The position numbers and the translations under genes are program-made. The notes beneath the pieces were generated by a model. That model worked only from the letters and a program-made list of their open reading frames with translations, did no database searches and was not told the DNA's origin. Positions 36,430 through 47,632 of a stretch of DNA of 64,000 bases are shown here, one piece after another. Every line of letters begins with the position of its first letter. Position 1 is the first letter of the stretch. The stretch is from Piper betle (taxonomy: Eukaryota; Streptophyta; Magnoliopsida; Piperales; Piperaceae): assembly GCA_033002965.1 (NCBI GenBank), contig JAURVB010002530.1, forward strand, positions 18,300 to 82,299. The letters are read 5' to 3'.

Positions 36430-37317
36430 ATGAGCAATTCTCAAAGACAAGACAACAGTGAACAAGAAGCTACTGGTTCTTATTCATATCCTTATAGTAT
36501 GGACCAATCTGGTCAGCAGCAACCGATAGCCATGGGAGTTGTACCAGCGCAGATTGCATATGCGCCTAGTGCCTATCCAGCTGCCCAAATGGTAGCATCA
36601 GGTGCTGCTCCTGTTCCAGCTCCAGGTCAACCAACTTCATCCTACCCAGCTTCGCCTGCTATGGGAGGACAGCACCAACTCGCCTACCAGCAAGTTCCAC
36701 ATTTTCATAATAATCAACAAATACAGCATCAGCAAGAACAACTCCAAAAGTTCTGGGCAACTCAACTCCAAGATGTTGACCAAGCTACTGACTTCAGAAA
36801 TCACAACCTTCCACTTGCACGAATTAAGAAGATTATGAAAGCTGATGAAGATGTTAAAATGATCTCGGCCGAGGCTCCCGTCGTATTTGCAAAAGCGTGT
36901 GAAATGTTTATCTTGGAGTTGACTCTTCGTTCTTGGTTCCACACAGAGGAGAACAGGAGGAGGACTCTGCAGAAGAATGATATTGCTGCCGCCATAACAA
37001 GGACCGACATATTTGATTTCCTTGTAGACATTGTTCCAAGGGATGAGCTGAAAGAGGAAGGTCTAGCAATTGCTGGAGCTGCATTACCAGCTGCAGGGGG
37101 CCCTGCTGAATCGGTCCCATATTACTATCTTCCACAGCATGGTGCTCCTGGAATGATAATGGGGCAACCAGTTGATCAAGCGGCTGCAGCAATGTATGCA
37201 GCTCAACAACCTCCCCCGGTGACTTACATGGCTTGGCAGCAGCCTCCGGCACAAGCCCAGCATAGACAAGATCAACCAAATCAGCAGCAAGGATCTGCAG
37301 CAGCTCCAGACCCTTGA
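36430..37317 (+). CDS. NF-YC: Nuclear transcription factor Y subunit C (NF-YC)
   Basis: Intronless 295-residue coding region. NF-YC pairs with NF-YB through a histone fold; with NF-YA the trimer binds CCAAT boxes, and with CONSTANS-like proteins it acts in flowering and hormone signalling. The histone-fold region spans about residues 127-206: [16 protein letters not shown], then [20 protein letters not shown] (helix 2), then [20 protein letters not shown] and [11 protein letters not shown]. The N-terminal third is Gln/Pro/Ala-rich with [10 protein letters not shown] just before the fold, a usual NF-YC feature. The C-terminal tail is Gln/Pro/Ala-rich and ends AAAPDP. The ATG at 36430 follows the leader-intron acceptor by a few bases. 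No lesion seen. The stop lies 435 bp from the convergent K+ transporter stop. Confidence 0.96.
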   Translation: MSNSQRQDNSEQEATGSYSYPYSMDQSGQQQPIAMGVVPAQIAYAPSAYPAAQMVASGAAPVPAPGQPTSSYPASPAMGGQHQLAYQQVPHFHNNQQIQHQQEQLQKFWATQLQDVDQATDFRNHNLPLARIKKIMKADEDVKMISAEAPVVFAKACEMFILELTLRSWFHTEENRRRTLQKNDIAAAITRTDIFDFLVDIVPRDELKEEGLAIAGAALPAAGGPAESVPYYYLPQHGAPGMIMGQPVDQAAAAMYAAQQPPPVTYMAWQQPPAQAQHRQDQPNQQQGSAAAPDP

Positions 37318-37751
37318 TTTTTGTTGCAACACAGAAAGAGGTTTTTGTTTAGATGCTTACTAGCCATACACTCAAGCCTGAAAACCATTTTCTGTTAGCC
37401 ATGACAACGAAGAGAAGAAATTTGAGTTACTTTGTTTGGATACTCACTGTCCATCGTGTCGATTTTGTTAGTATTAGGGTTTTCTAATGCTGATATATAG
37501 GCACGTGAAATTGTATGGGAAAGGTATCGTTCTGCGGATGTGAATTACGATACCGTCGTCTTTGGGAGAAATTTACATTTGTATGTACATTATATTGCAC
37601 CTCAGTTTTCAATAATTTGCTTGTCTCATGCATTTGAAAGTGTTTATACCTTCTTGGTAACATTGTTTTTCATGATTCTTTCCACCTTTGAAGCCGAGGC
37701 TATTTACATTGAAGATCCTACTAGTACATTAAATATTGAATGAAAGAAGTT

Positions 37752-40700
37752 TCAGACAAAAAAAATCTGGCCAACATTCAAAAGGCTCTCATGGGGTAAA
37801 TTAAAAATCACGCTGTTCTCCCGGCAAATTTTCCTCAAGAAGGCATAAATGTAATCCACTGCTATCTTTTTCACAAAGGTTGCATCTCTTTTGGCCCTCA
37901 CCACCGTATTCCCGAGAATGTGAACCACCCCGCGTCTCTGCATCTATTCAAGAACTCCAGTTCGTCCGTCTCAGTCTGCCTAGAAGAACCTTCATGACTA
38001 AATGTTTTCAGAGGGGATTTAACCGCAACTATACAATCACTTGAAGACAGGTTCATGTCGATGTCTGATGATGAAATAGTTTTGCTCTTGTCGCTGAGGA
38101 GAAAATCCATGGTCTTTTCTGTTTGCTGCCCACATAAGCTATAATCATCAGAATCGGAGCATCCTTCCATCATGGATTCTATGCGAACAAACACAAAGAG
38201 ACTGTCGAAAAGCATTTTTTCGAAGCTCTCGTCCTTCTTGTGGAGGTCCTTGTAACCATATCTTGCGACACAGCGGAACATGTGAAAATTTTTTGGTCCA
38301 ATTCTTCTGACCAGAAACCTTTCCTCAACTGGGACAGTGTAGACAGGGAGGTACTTGACACAGACAAATACCACAACAGAGTGGATGGCAGGGATGTTGG
38401 TCAGAAAATGTGAGAAGATGTGAGGCACTCCACTTGCCAACTCTGTGTACACAAGGCCAGTCCCCGGGACGCGAACTAGACCAAGAGAGGGGCCAAGGCC
38501 TAATATCCATGACATAGACACTCTGCTGTGCATCTCGAACTCATACCGTTTCAGTGTCCCGTAATGCCAAACGTACATAATTAGAAGAAAGGCTGCGGCA
38601 ATGACAAGGGGAACCCAACCTCCTTGGTCGATTTTGAAAAGAACAGCAAAAAGGTAGGTAAGCTCCACCGCCAACGATAAGCCAGTGAATACAAGCACAA
38701 GGATCCAATGGCTACGCCACACAAGCAACATGATCAGGATCATGAGTAGTGTTGTTACAAGCATGACCATCACCACAGCAGTTCCTGGACATCAACACAA
38801 GTGGCGTAAATTACAGACTATATTTCGATTTTAAATAAAGCAACAAGGACTCTTGGAAAGCATAGCAAAAAATTCATGTTGTGATGGCAGAGTGATATCA
38901 ATTAGGTGGATTTTGCCAATAAACAGCCATTTTTGCTCAAGAAAATAAGCAACGACTAATTCAACTCACCGTAAGCATTTCCAATCTTAATCGTATTTCT
39001 AAAGCCAGCCGTAACAATAATGCATAAAACCAGAAGAATCCAATTAATATCTGGTATATAAATTTGACCAAGGAATTTCTTCGATGTGTGTACCACCTTA
39101 ACCCTCGGAAAGCAGCCAAGCGCCAGAGCTTGCTTTATAATTGAGAACGTAGCAGATATTGCAGCTTGGCTAGCAATAACTGCAGCTGCAGTTGCAACTA
39201 TAAACATTGGCCAATAGACACCACCTGCATATAATTTAAGAAAACTTCATTTTCATACAATATCCTGAAAATATTTGAAGAATTAACAGTTTCAATAACC
39301 ACAAGTTTCATCAAGAGACCCACTAGGGATGGAGTGATAGAAAACATCAGCTACATTCTCCTGATGTTGTATAAGATAGGCAGCCTGTCCACTATAAGCC
39401 AAAAGAAGGCAAGGAAACACCACCACAGTAAAAGCTATCTGCACAGAAAGAAATTCAAAGAGCTGTCTTACTACTGCCATCCAGTTATAAGGAACAATTT
39501 GCACAGGTAATGTCTGGTTTTAACAACTTGCTCACGATCATTGTAAAGAAAAATCAGTTTTAGAACAATGTCCTTTCACCAATAGCTAGTTTGTAAATAT
39601 TTGAGGGCATTGCCCTACCAGACTCCTACCAATAGATTTTAAATGTAAAAAGCATTACCTGAACTGCCAAAACAGGAAAGTTCGAAAGATCAGCAAAAAG
39701 TGCTTCCGTCCCTGTAAGAGAATCTTTAAAATTCAGAATGTTTAAAAACAACAAAACAAATATATGTACTTCCATTTAACGTAACTCACCTGTGATGCTA
39801 AGCATAATTCCACCAAGGGAGGTCCATCTATCTTTCCCACCCCGACGGAGATAACGATACATATAAACAGGAGAGAAAGCCTTTAAAACTGAGGTGTCAT
39901 ATTTCCATATATTAAGAGCACCTATTGCTCCAATAAAAAGAAACCAAAGCAAGACAATGGGAGCAAATAACCATCCAACTCGATCCGTGCCAATATGTTG
40001 CATACTGAATAAACCAACCAATATGACAACAGCAACAACTACAACAACATCTGCAACACAGAAAAAATTCATATCAGCATATTGCACAAATTACCTACAA
40101 GTTGTGGAGCCATGACAAGGCTAAAAAGTTTCAACCTAATTTGAAATCAGGAAACTTTTGCGTAGCCATGTTGCTTAAAGAAAGACCTTAAGAGATACCC
40201 AAAGAGGCTAGATGAGTAGTGCAAATTTTAGCTACTTGTCTCAAAAGGTCAAGCTGTTAGGAGAGAGAACCACTAAATACTTACTTCAGTACTCCCAAGG
40301 GAACTACTAAATACTTACTTCAACACTCCCCCTCACGTGCAAGTAAATTTTTTTTTAAAAAAGCTTAGCACATGGACAAACACGGGGGCAAATAGTCCAT
40401 TGGACACTATGTAGGGCAAATTAATATTTCTCTAGGCATATATCGCCAATGAGGTTTGAACCCCCAAAATTTGGTTCTCATACCACGCAAATTTTAAACA
40501 TTTTAACCACTTGTCCCAAAAAGTCAAGCTATTAGGAAAGGGAACCACTAAATATTTATTTCAACAAGTAAGACTTGCAACTTGGAATTGACTCGAAAGT
40601 CAGACCTCATAATCAATGTGACCTTTTAATTGAAGCCAAATCCATCTAAGTGGGTCAATTATGGGTTGGTTTAATTACTAGGATTAGATGGATACAATCT

Positions 40701-42895
40701 TCTAACCATAACACTGACAAATACCTTATAATACACAAAACATAGTTCTCAAGCATAACTATTTAATTTTTCAACGGAATTATTTTAAAATATTTAATTG
40801 TTAGTCAAAACACTGTTATTCAGATGGTTTAAACTTTAAATAAGAAGTCATTCAGCGTATTTCACTTTCCAAATTGTTCAAGAGCAGAACTGGAGAAAAA
40901 AATTATTCAAGTACATTCTACATAGCTTTTGAAGCAATCTTCAATTTTATCTATTTGAGCTTTGGTGTGGTCTACAATCAAGTGAAATGGCCAAAAAGAA
41001 TTCTTTGTTTTCTTCGAGCAGTTGGATAAAGATAATATGTGATGGTGGTTCAATTTTATATTCCTTGTCAACTTATTCAATGTTTGCTATCACCTGAGTT
41101 TGTCAAATTGCAATACGTATAAGAATCAATTCCAGAACACCATCAATTTCAAGAAAAACATGTAGATGTCTTTTTAATATTTCTGAGACACTCATGGATA
41201 TATAAACAATCACTTGTTTATTACTATGCTAGGAATTTCAATAACAGCAAAATTCTGAAACGTAGAAAATATAGGTAAGCCCAGCAACAAAAAGGGACAT
41301 TATATAATAAAAAATCAACACTCAAGTATGCATTCATATCCACACCGTCCTGAGTCATTTATTTTTTCCAATGAGCCCAACAAACCCGTTCAAATGGGAC
41401 TAAATATAAGCACACGAAAACAGAATAAATTTTCCATACCATTGCTCAGCTTTGGATGGTTTACTTGGATCCCACCAGCAGCAGAAAGAACTGCACCATG
41501 AAAGGGCCAACTTAGACTAAAAGAATAAATCATCAAAATTGACGAATATACCAGGAACACTTGACTTGGAGGTAAAATTTGAATTTTCTACCAGTGAAAT
41601 GGCAATAACAAATTCATAGTAATGTGAGAGCTTTCCATTTCTTAAAAATATGGAGAATAACCAAGATTTCGAATTGCACATGTTCATATTCCATAATAGA
41701 GAAGGACAAAACGCAAACCTGATATAGCAGGTGTAAGAATCCCATCCCCAATCACCATGCATGTGCCAACGAGGACAAGAATCAGAAGAGAATTCTTTCT
41801 GTAAGATTCAGCTTCAAGCCATTTCTTAACCTTAGCAGCAACTGAATTTTCAGCAAACACATGTCTGCTATATGTTGTAAGATCTTCATCGGTGCGGTGC
41901 TGGTTTGGAATTGTTTTGATCTTTGCATGCCGGCAAAGTAATGAATACAGGGCAAATGTTCCACCTGATTCCATAAAGGAAAAATGGATTGAAAACCAAT
42001 TGTGTTAGTAAAATGTTACATAATTATGAATAGATAACTTATTGCAATGTATCACAAAAGATGGTTGTAGAAATGTGAATTAACTTGAGATGAAAAACCT
42101 TTTGCATCTCACATTAAACTACATTCTAAAGCATCCAGGGAGCAGTACAGATTACAAAACCCAAATAACAGGTGAAAACAATAAGACTATATGATTGTCC
42201 GAAAACTAAAGACAGAAAAAGCGCACATTAGAATCTGAGATTACGTACCTTGCCCATTATCATTTGCCCTTAAGACCACAAGGACATATTTAAGAAGGGG
42301 CACAAGAGTAAGAGAGTAAATGACCAATGAAAGGGCTCCCACCACATCCTCCCTCTCGGGAATTCCATTGGGGAAAGTGTTGTTAAACACATACAAGGGA
42401 GAAGTCCCCAAGTCTCCATAAACGACCCCAAGACTCTGGAATGCAAGGCGCAAAATTAATAACGATGAGAATTTCTGCAAGGCAAGAACAAATATGGATC
42501 AGCTTAAACTTGGTATTACCCTTGCAATACAGCCATTGGTTCCCGACACATGTTAAGTCAAAAAACCTGCTCCCCCATGGTCATGGACAATCCTACGATT
42601 TCAAAACAAGGCCAATCAAATTCCCACCACATAGAATTTTCAATGAATCCCTTCGCAAAAATGAACAATTTCAGAGTCCAGACTCATTTGCAATGAATTT
42701 CTTCACAATAACCATTCACATCTCCAACATAAACCAACTTCAGTAGACATTTTAGTAGAGAAATGAACGTCTTACCTTTTCGCTGTACATAGTCTTTAGC
42801 CTCCCAGCCTCCTCCTCCATGGGATGGTCAAGCGTTCGTTCCAAATCCCACATGCTTCCTTTACTAGTATCTTCATCCCTTACCCCAGACTCCAT
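37752..42895 (-). CDS. HAK/KUP/KT potassium transporter, frameshifted near C-terminus
   Basis: K+ uptake permease of the HAK/KUP/KT family (about 12 membrane spans; plasma or vacuolar membrane). Nine coding exons with consistent phases: 42776-42895, 42249-42474, 41719-41964, 41440-41490, 39790-40050, 39659-39711, 39324-39438, 38970-39224, 37752-38784. Motifs: [13 protein letters not shown] (residues 56-68), [71 protein letters not shown], and the long cytosolic tail ending LNVGQIFFV. The reading frame breaks in the C run at 37928-37931 (minus: after CRDAG). As given, the product ends nine residues later, losing the last 58 conserved residues. One added base restores 786 residues, the normal length. 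Since all else is intact, an assembly error is plausible. A leader exon above 43444 with a leader intron is likely. Closest in memory to rice HAK10-like members. Confidence 0.93.
40220..40566 (-). mobile_element. TRIM retrotransposon in HAK intron 4
   Basis: Read on minus from 40566: a ~80-bp terminal repeat starting TGTTGAAATAAATATTTAGT and ending near 40486, then a primer-binding site TGGTATGAGAACC (40473-40485; 11 of 13 match to the initiator-Met tRNA type). A non-coding interior follows, then a polypurine tract GTGAGGGGGAG (40326-40336), and a second terminal repeat from 40325 down to 40220 ending in CA. The second repeat holds a 36-bp internal duplication. Flanks AGTAG (40215-40219) and AGTAA (40567-40571) form an imperfect 5-bp target duplication. 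The 347-bp total and lack of coding fit a terminal-repeat retrotransposon in miniature. Confidence 0.75.
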
Positions 42896-43699
42896 CAAAA
42901 AAATGCCAAATTGAGCAATCAACAACCCTCCCAATTCTTCAGAAAGCTTAATTCAGCTCTCAATCCTCAATCAAAAACGATTTTTCACCACTCTAAAAAG
43001 ACAAGATCTTCTGAAAAAAAAATTCAATAAAAAAAGTGACTTCGTCTAAACAATCAGATCGAAGACAAAATTCTTGTCTGCTGCCAAAAAAAAATAACTC
43101 TCTTTTTTTTTTATTTACATAGAAAACTCAGAAACCTGTAGAATACGCTGGGTTTCAGAGGCCAAATAAACACTATCACCAGCAGCCCCAAAGCTTCACC
43201 AAGATTGACGACCAAGCCAGCTCCAACTTCACACCACAAAAACCAAAAACTCAATCACAAAAATGCATCACACAACGCCCAGCCGAATCAGACTCCACTG
43301 CACACGCCCAAGACACGCCAAGACATCAACTTTCCAGCTCAAAACACCATCTGGGTCGATCCCAGGAAGCTCCAAAATGTGCTAAAACAAACTCCTTGAA
43401 GAAGGAGAAGAAGAAGAAGAAGAAGAGCAACAAAAAGGACTCACCAAGAAGTGAAAAAATGAGACTTTTCTACCTCAAACGAGCGAGGAAGAGGAGGCGA
43501 AGACGATGACAACGACTGGAGCGGCCACGGAAGTGGGCGCAGGGGAAAAGGATAGATTTTCCATCATGGTGGTTGGTCTGGTAAGCTTTTGCAGGCCAAC
43601 AAAGAGTCCCATCTTCTTAAATCTTATCATATACACATTTCTCGTTCTTTTATGTTCTTATCACATCGCCTACATTTCCATTTATATATATATATATAT
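42896..43699. other. HAK transporter leader and promoter side
   Basis: Upstream (minus sense) of the HAK start codon. A donor-like CTTG/GTGAGT on minus near 43444 suggests a 5' leader exon above it and a leader intron down to about 42920. Several poly-A/poly-T tracts, and AAG repeats at 43400-43425. Not proven. Confidence 0.4.
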
Positions 43700-46231
43700 G
43701 AAAAAATTTTCCAGCTATAGAGTATAGCCAACGTGGCTGTGCTCGAATTTTTTAGAGCCGTCCGATTGAGATCGGACGGCTGAAAATAACCTAACCAAAT
43801 CACCCCCCCTCCCCTTCCTCTGTTTGGTCCGCCGCGCCACTCGCCGCGCCCCACCTCGCTCCGCCCCGCCCCTCCCCCTGCGGCCCCCGCCCTGCCCCAC
43901 GGCCCTTACGCTGCCCCGCACCCCTCCTCCCGCACCCCCGCCCCGCCCCCACCTTTCCCCCCTCCCCTGTTTTCACCACCCCGCCGCGCCCCTCGCCCCG
44001 CCCTGCGGCCCTCGCTCCGCCCCGCACCCCATGCCCCTCCCCCGCGCCCCCGCCCCGCCCCACGCCCCTTTCTCTGCCCCGCGCCCCTCCCCCCACGCCC
44101 CCCGCCCCGCCCCACCCTTCCCCCCTCCCCTGCTTTCACCCCCTAGCCGCGCCCGCCCGCCCCGCCCTGCGGCCCTCGCTCTGCCCCGCGCCCCACGTCT
44201 CGTTTCCCTCCCCCTCTCCGCCCGTTTCGCCCCAACCCCACGCCGGCATCACCAACAGCACCGCCGACGGTGGCGCGAAAAACAGGGGCGGGGAGGAGGG
44301 CGGGGTGGAAGGGGGCGATGGCATTTTTGTAATAAAAGTTTGACTCGCTCCCGAGTCAATATTACGAAATAAATATTAAAAATAATTTTAAAAAATAAAA
44401 TACTATAAAATAAAAACTTGGCTCACTCTGGCTCGAGTCAATACTACAAAATTGATTTTTAAATTTTTTTTAAAAATACAATACCATAAAATAAAAACTT
44501 GACTAGGGCCCGTGAGGGATCGAGTCAAGTTTTAATTATAAAATAAATTTTAAAAAAATAAAATAATTCGGTAATAAAAACTTAAACTCGCTCATTTCTT
44601 GAGTCAAGTTTTTAATACTACGAAATAAATTTAAAAAAATATAAGATAATTTTGTAATAAAAAGTTAATTCGTTTTCATGCAGGATCGAGTAAAGTTTTA
44701 ATTACAAAATAAATTTTAAAAATAATAATAATTCCTTAATAAAAACTTGACTCACTCCCAACAAGAGTCAAGATTTTATTAAGAAATTATTTTTATATTT
44801 TTTAAAATTTATTTCGTAATATTAACTCTAGTCTGGTCCGAGTCAAGTTTTTATTACAAAACTACCCCTGCCCATTTCCTTCCCAACTTGTGTCAATATC
44901 ACGAAATAAATCTAAAAAATATGAAAAAAATAGATTAAAATACCATAAGATAAAATAATCAATTAGAACTCAATTATTTTATTTATGGTATTTTATTATA
45001 TATTTTTTTATAATTTTCAGGATATATTTCGTAATATTGACTCGACTCAGGAGCGAGTCAAGTTTTTATTACGAAACTAAGTCTGCCCATTTCCTCCTCC
45101 CTCCCCTATTTTGCTGGCCACTCCATTTTTCCACCTCTATTTTGTCGTGCTACCCGACTATCGGCGACCTCGCTACCGGTCGCCCGCTGGCGACTTTGAG
45201 AGCGAGTCATACTTTTATTATAAATTTATTATATATATATATTTTTAATTTATTTTGTAGCAGTGGCTCGAATCGGGAGCGGATTAATTTTTTATAATAA
45301 AAATTTGACTTGGTCCCGACTCGAGTCAATATTACAAAATAAATGCCAAAAAATATTAAAAATACAAGAAAATATCATAAATTAAAATAATCGAATTATA
45401 TTCGATTATTTTATTTTATAGTATTTTACCCTATTTTGTTCATATTTTTTGAGAGAGATAGTTTTAAAAGAAAAACTTGACTCGGTGGCGACTTGAGTCA
45501 ATATTACGAAATAAATCTATTAGAACTTGATTATTTTATTTTATCGTATTTTAATATATATTTTTGTATTTTTTGGGATAAATTTTATAATATTGACTCA
45601 AATCGGGAGCGAGTCAAGTTTTAATTACGAAATTGCCATTCAGCTCCACCCCGACCGCCGTCCTCTGCTTTTGCCCCCGTCCTCTGCTTTTGCCGCTCTA
45701 CCCCGACCGCCGGCGACCTCGCCGCCACCGTCGCTTGCACCACCACCGGCCAGCGCCGCCAGTGCCGCCCCTCTCCTGCTCTGTTTCTTGGAATGTTGTC
45801 GGCCTCCGTCCAATCGCCGCGACGACCTCCGGCCATTCCCGATCTTCCCCAGGTGACCCAAGGTGGCGCGCCAAAATAGTAGGGGCAGGCGCGGTGGGCT
45901 AGCGCAGCGAGCGGCGGGCAGGCGCGGCGAGCGGTGGGCTGGCGCGGCGAGTGGCGAGCAGGCGAGGTGGGTGGGTAAGGCAGGCGGGCAAGGCCGACGG
46001 GCGAGGCAGGTGGGAGAGGCAGGTGGGCGAGGCGGGCGGGAGTGGACGAGACGCACGGCGGCCGGCCGAGGAGGAGTCGCCGGAGTTGGGTGGGGTGGGT
46101 GAGGTGGGGTGGGGTGGTGTGGGTGGGGGAGGGGGTGAGAAATTTATTTCCAGCCGTTGGATTGAATCCAACGGCCAGGAAATTGCAGCACAGCCATCTT
46201 GGCTGTGCTGCATTACAGCTTCCACCCCTCT
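43700..46231. mobile_element. (TA)n-flanked double-hairpin element B (2.5 kb)
   Basis: Bounded by TA runs at 43683-43699 and 46232-46252. Both ends have an inner hairpin: GCCGTCCGAT/ATCGGACGGC at 43757-43780 and GCCGTTGGAT/ATCCAACGGC at 46153-46175. Both also have an outer one around AGCCAACGTGGCT on the left and, at 46185-46211, a 12-bp-stem hairpin (GCAGCACAGCCA arm) on the right. The two ends align as imperfect inverted repeats of over 80 bp running into C-rich DNA (…TCACCCCC). Inside are GC-rich arms (43800-44320, 45640-46140) and an AT-rich core with many GACTCGAGTC-like units in both orientations (44330-45640). No transposase; ORFs in the GC-rich arms show no recognisable domain. Confidence 0.7.
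44330..45640. repeat. GAGTC-rich inverted-unit core of element B
   Basis: Units of the type 'cgggagcgagtcaagttttt' plus 'attacgaaat' recur in one orientation, and their complement 'aaacttgactcgctcccg' in the other. They alternate with A/T runs, and a short GC-rich island lies inside at 45085-45200. No coding signal. Confidence 0.75.
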
Positions 46232-46279
46232 CATATATATATATATATATATACATACGTACTCACATACCCACAAGAG

Positions 46280-47632
46280 TTCTGCAATACATTGCCATAG
46301 TTTAACCACGCATAAAGCATATTTTATTTTAGGCTATTAAATCAAAATTCAATAACCCAAAATAAAATCCCATTTTTCCTCCCCCTCCCTCGTTTCTTTT
46401 TGCCTTCCCCGCCCAATTCTGCCACTCCCCGGCCCTGCCCTACCCCTATCCTTACCCTAGCCCCGGCCCTAGCCCCACCCATAGCCACAGTACCCTATCG
46501 CCCCCGCCCATTATTGGGGCAGCCACCCCTGCTTTGCTCCCCCACCCCCCGGGCAGCCACCATCCACCCCACGCCCCCGCCCGCAACTGCGAGCCCCCCC
46601 ATACATTTCTCCCTCATCACCCCCCTACCCTTGCCCTGCCTTGCAGCCATAGCCCCTCCTCTGTGCCGCGGCCCCCAGCCCCCTCAGGCGACACGACAAC
46701 AATGTTAGTCAGTGAGCAGCCGGCAGTGGGGTGGCACGGCAATACATAGGGGGGAACAAACATGGGTGGGTAGTTTTGTAATAAAAACTTGATTCGGTTC
46801 CGACTCAAGTCAATATTATGAATTAAATTTAATAAAAAAAATAAAATAATTTCGTAATAAAAACTTAACTTAATCATACATGGGGAGGGGCTGAGTCACG
46901 TTTTTATTTAAGAAATTATTTTATTTTTGTTAAATTTATTTCTTAATATTGACTCGAGTTGAAACCGAGTAAAATTTTTATTACAAAATTTTTTTAAAAA
47001 AAAATTATTTCATAATAAAAACTTAACTTGAGTCGGGCTCGAGTCAATTTTGTATTACGAAATTATTTTTAAAAAATTTTATTTCATAATAAAAATTTAA
47101 CTCGAACCTGATTCGAGCCAAGTTTTTATTATAAAGCTACCTTCCCCTCTCCCCCCCCCCCTTTATGTATTGTCGTGCCACCCCACCACTGACGACCTCA
47201 CCACAGACCGCTCGCTGGCCAACACTGTCCGTCGCGGGGGCTAGGGGCCACGGCTACAGGTAGCAACAGGGGGACCACATCTACGGGCAGGGGTGGGGGG
47301 ACCGCAACTCACCTGTGCCGGGGGGAGCTAGTGGCTATGGGTGAGGGCAGATGGTGGTGGCCCGGTGGGTGGGGAGGCTCTTCGTAGCAGTGGGTGGGGG
47401 TGGTGGGGTATCGTGACTGCAGGCGGGGCCGGGGGTAGGGCACGGCAGGGCCGACAGAATCTGGCAGGGGATGGGTGGGGGCCGGGGGCAGGGCAGGGCC
47501 GACAGAATTTGGCAGGGATGGGTGGGGGGGAAGAAAAACGGGATCTTGTTCTGGGCCATTGGATTTTGATCTAATGGCCCAAAACAAAATATGCTGTATG
47601 CAGTGCCAAATCACGACAGCACATTACAAAAG
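46280..47632. mobile_element. (TA)n-flanked double-hairpin element C, adjacent to B
   Basis: Left arm 46280-46390 and right arm 47522-47630 are inverted repeats of about 110 bp. In the left arm: GCAATACATTGCCATAGTTT, then GCATATTTTATTTT, then GGCTATT…AATAACCC, then C-rich. The right arm's reverse complement carries the same series, with GGGCCATT and AATGGCCC as its hairpin. The interior has GC-rich segments (46380-46740, 47140-47530) around a GAGTC-type core (46770-47130). It shares the 46232-46256 TA tract with element B and is bounded on the right by 'tatatacacacacac'. Non-coding. Confidence 0.7.

Noticed and set aside
36602..37332. Minus-strand ORFs of up to 123 aa opposite NF-YC
   Set aside because: Shadows of the Gln-rich NF-YC coding sequence.
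43800..44372. 182-aa Pro-rich and 98-aa Gly/Arg-rich ORFs
   Set aside because: Same compositional effect in the GC-rich arm of element B; frames on both strands are equally open.
45527..46340. ORFs of 138-211 aa on both strands
   Set aside because: GC-rich arm of element B; low-complexity, overlapping opposite-strand frames and no recognisable domain.
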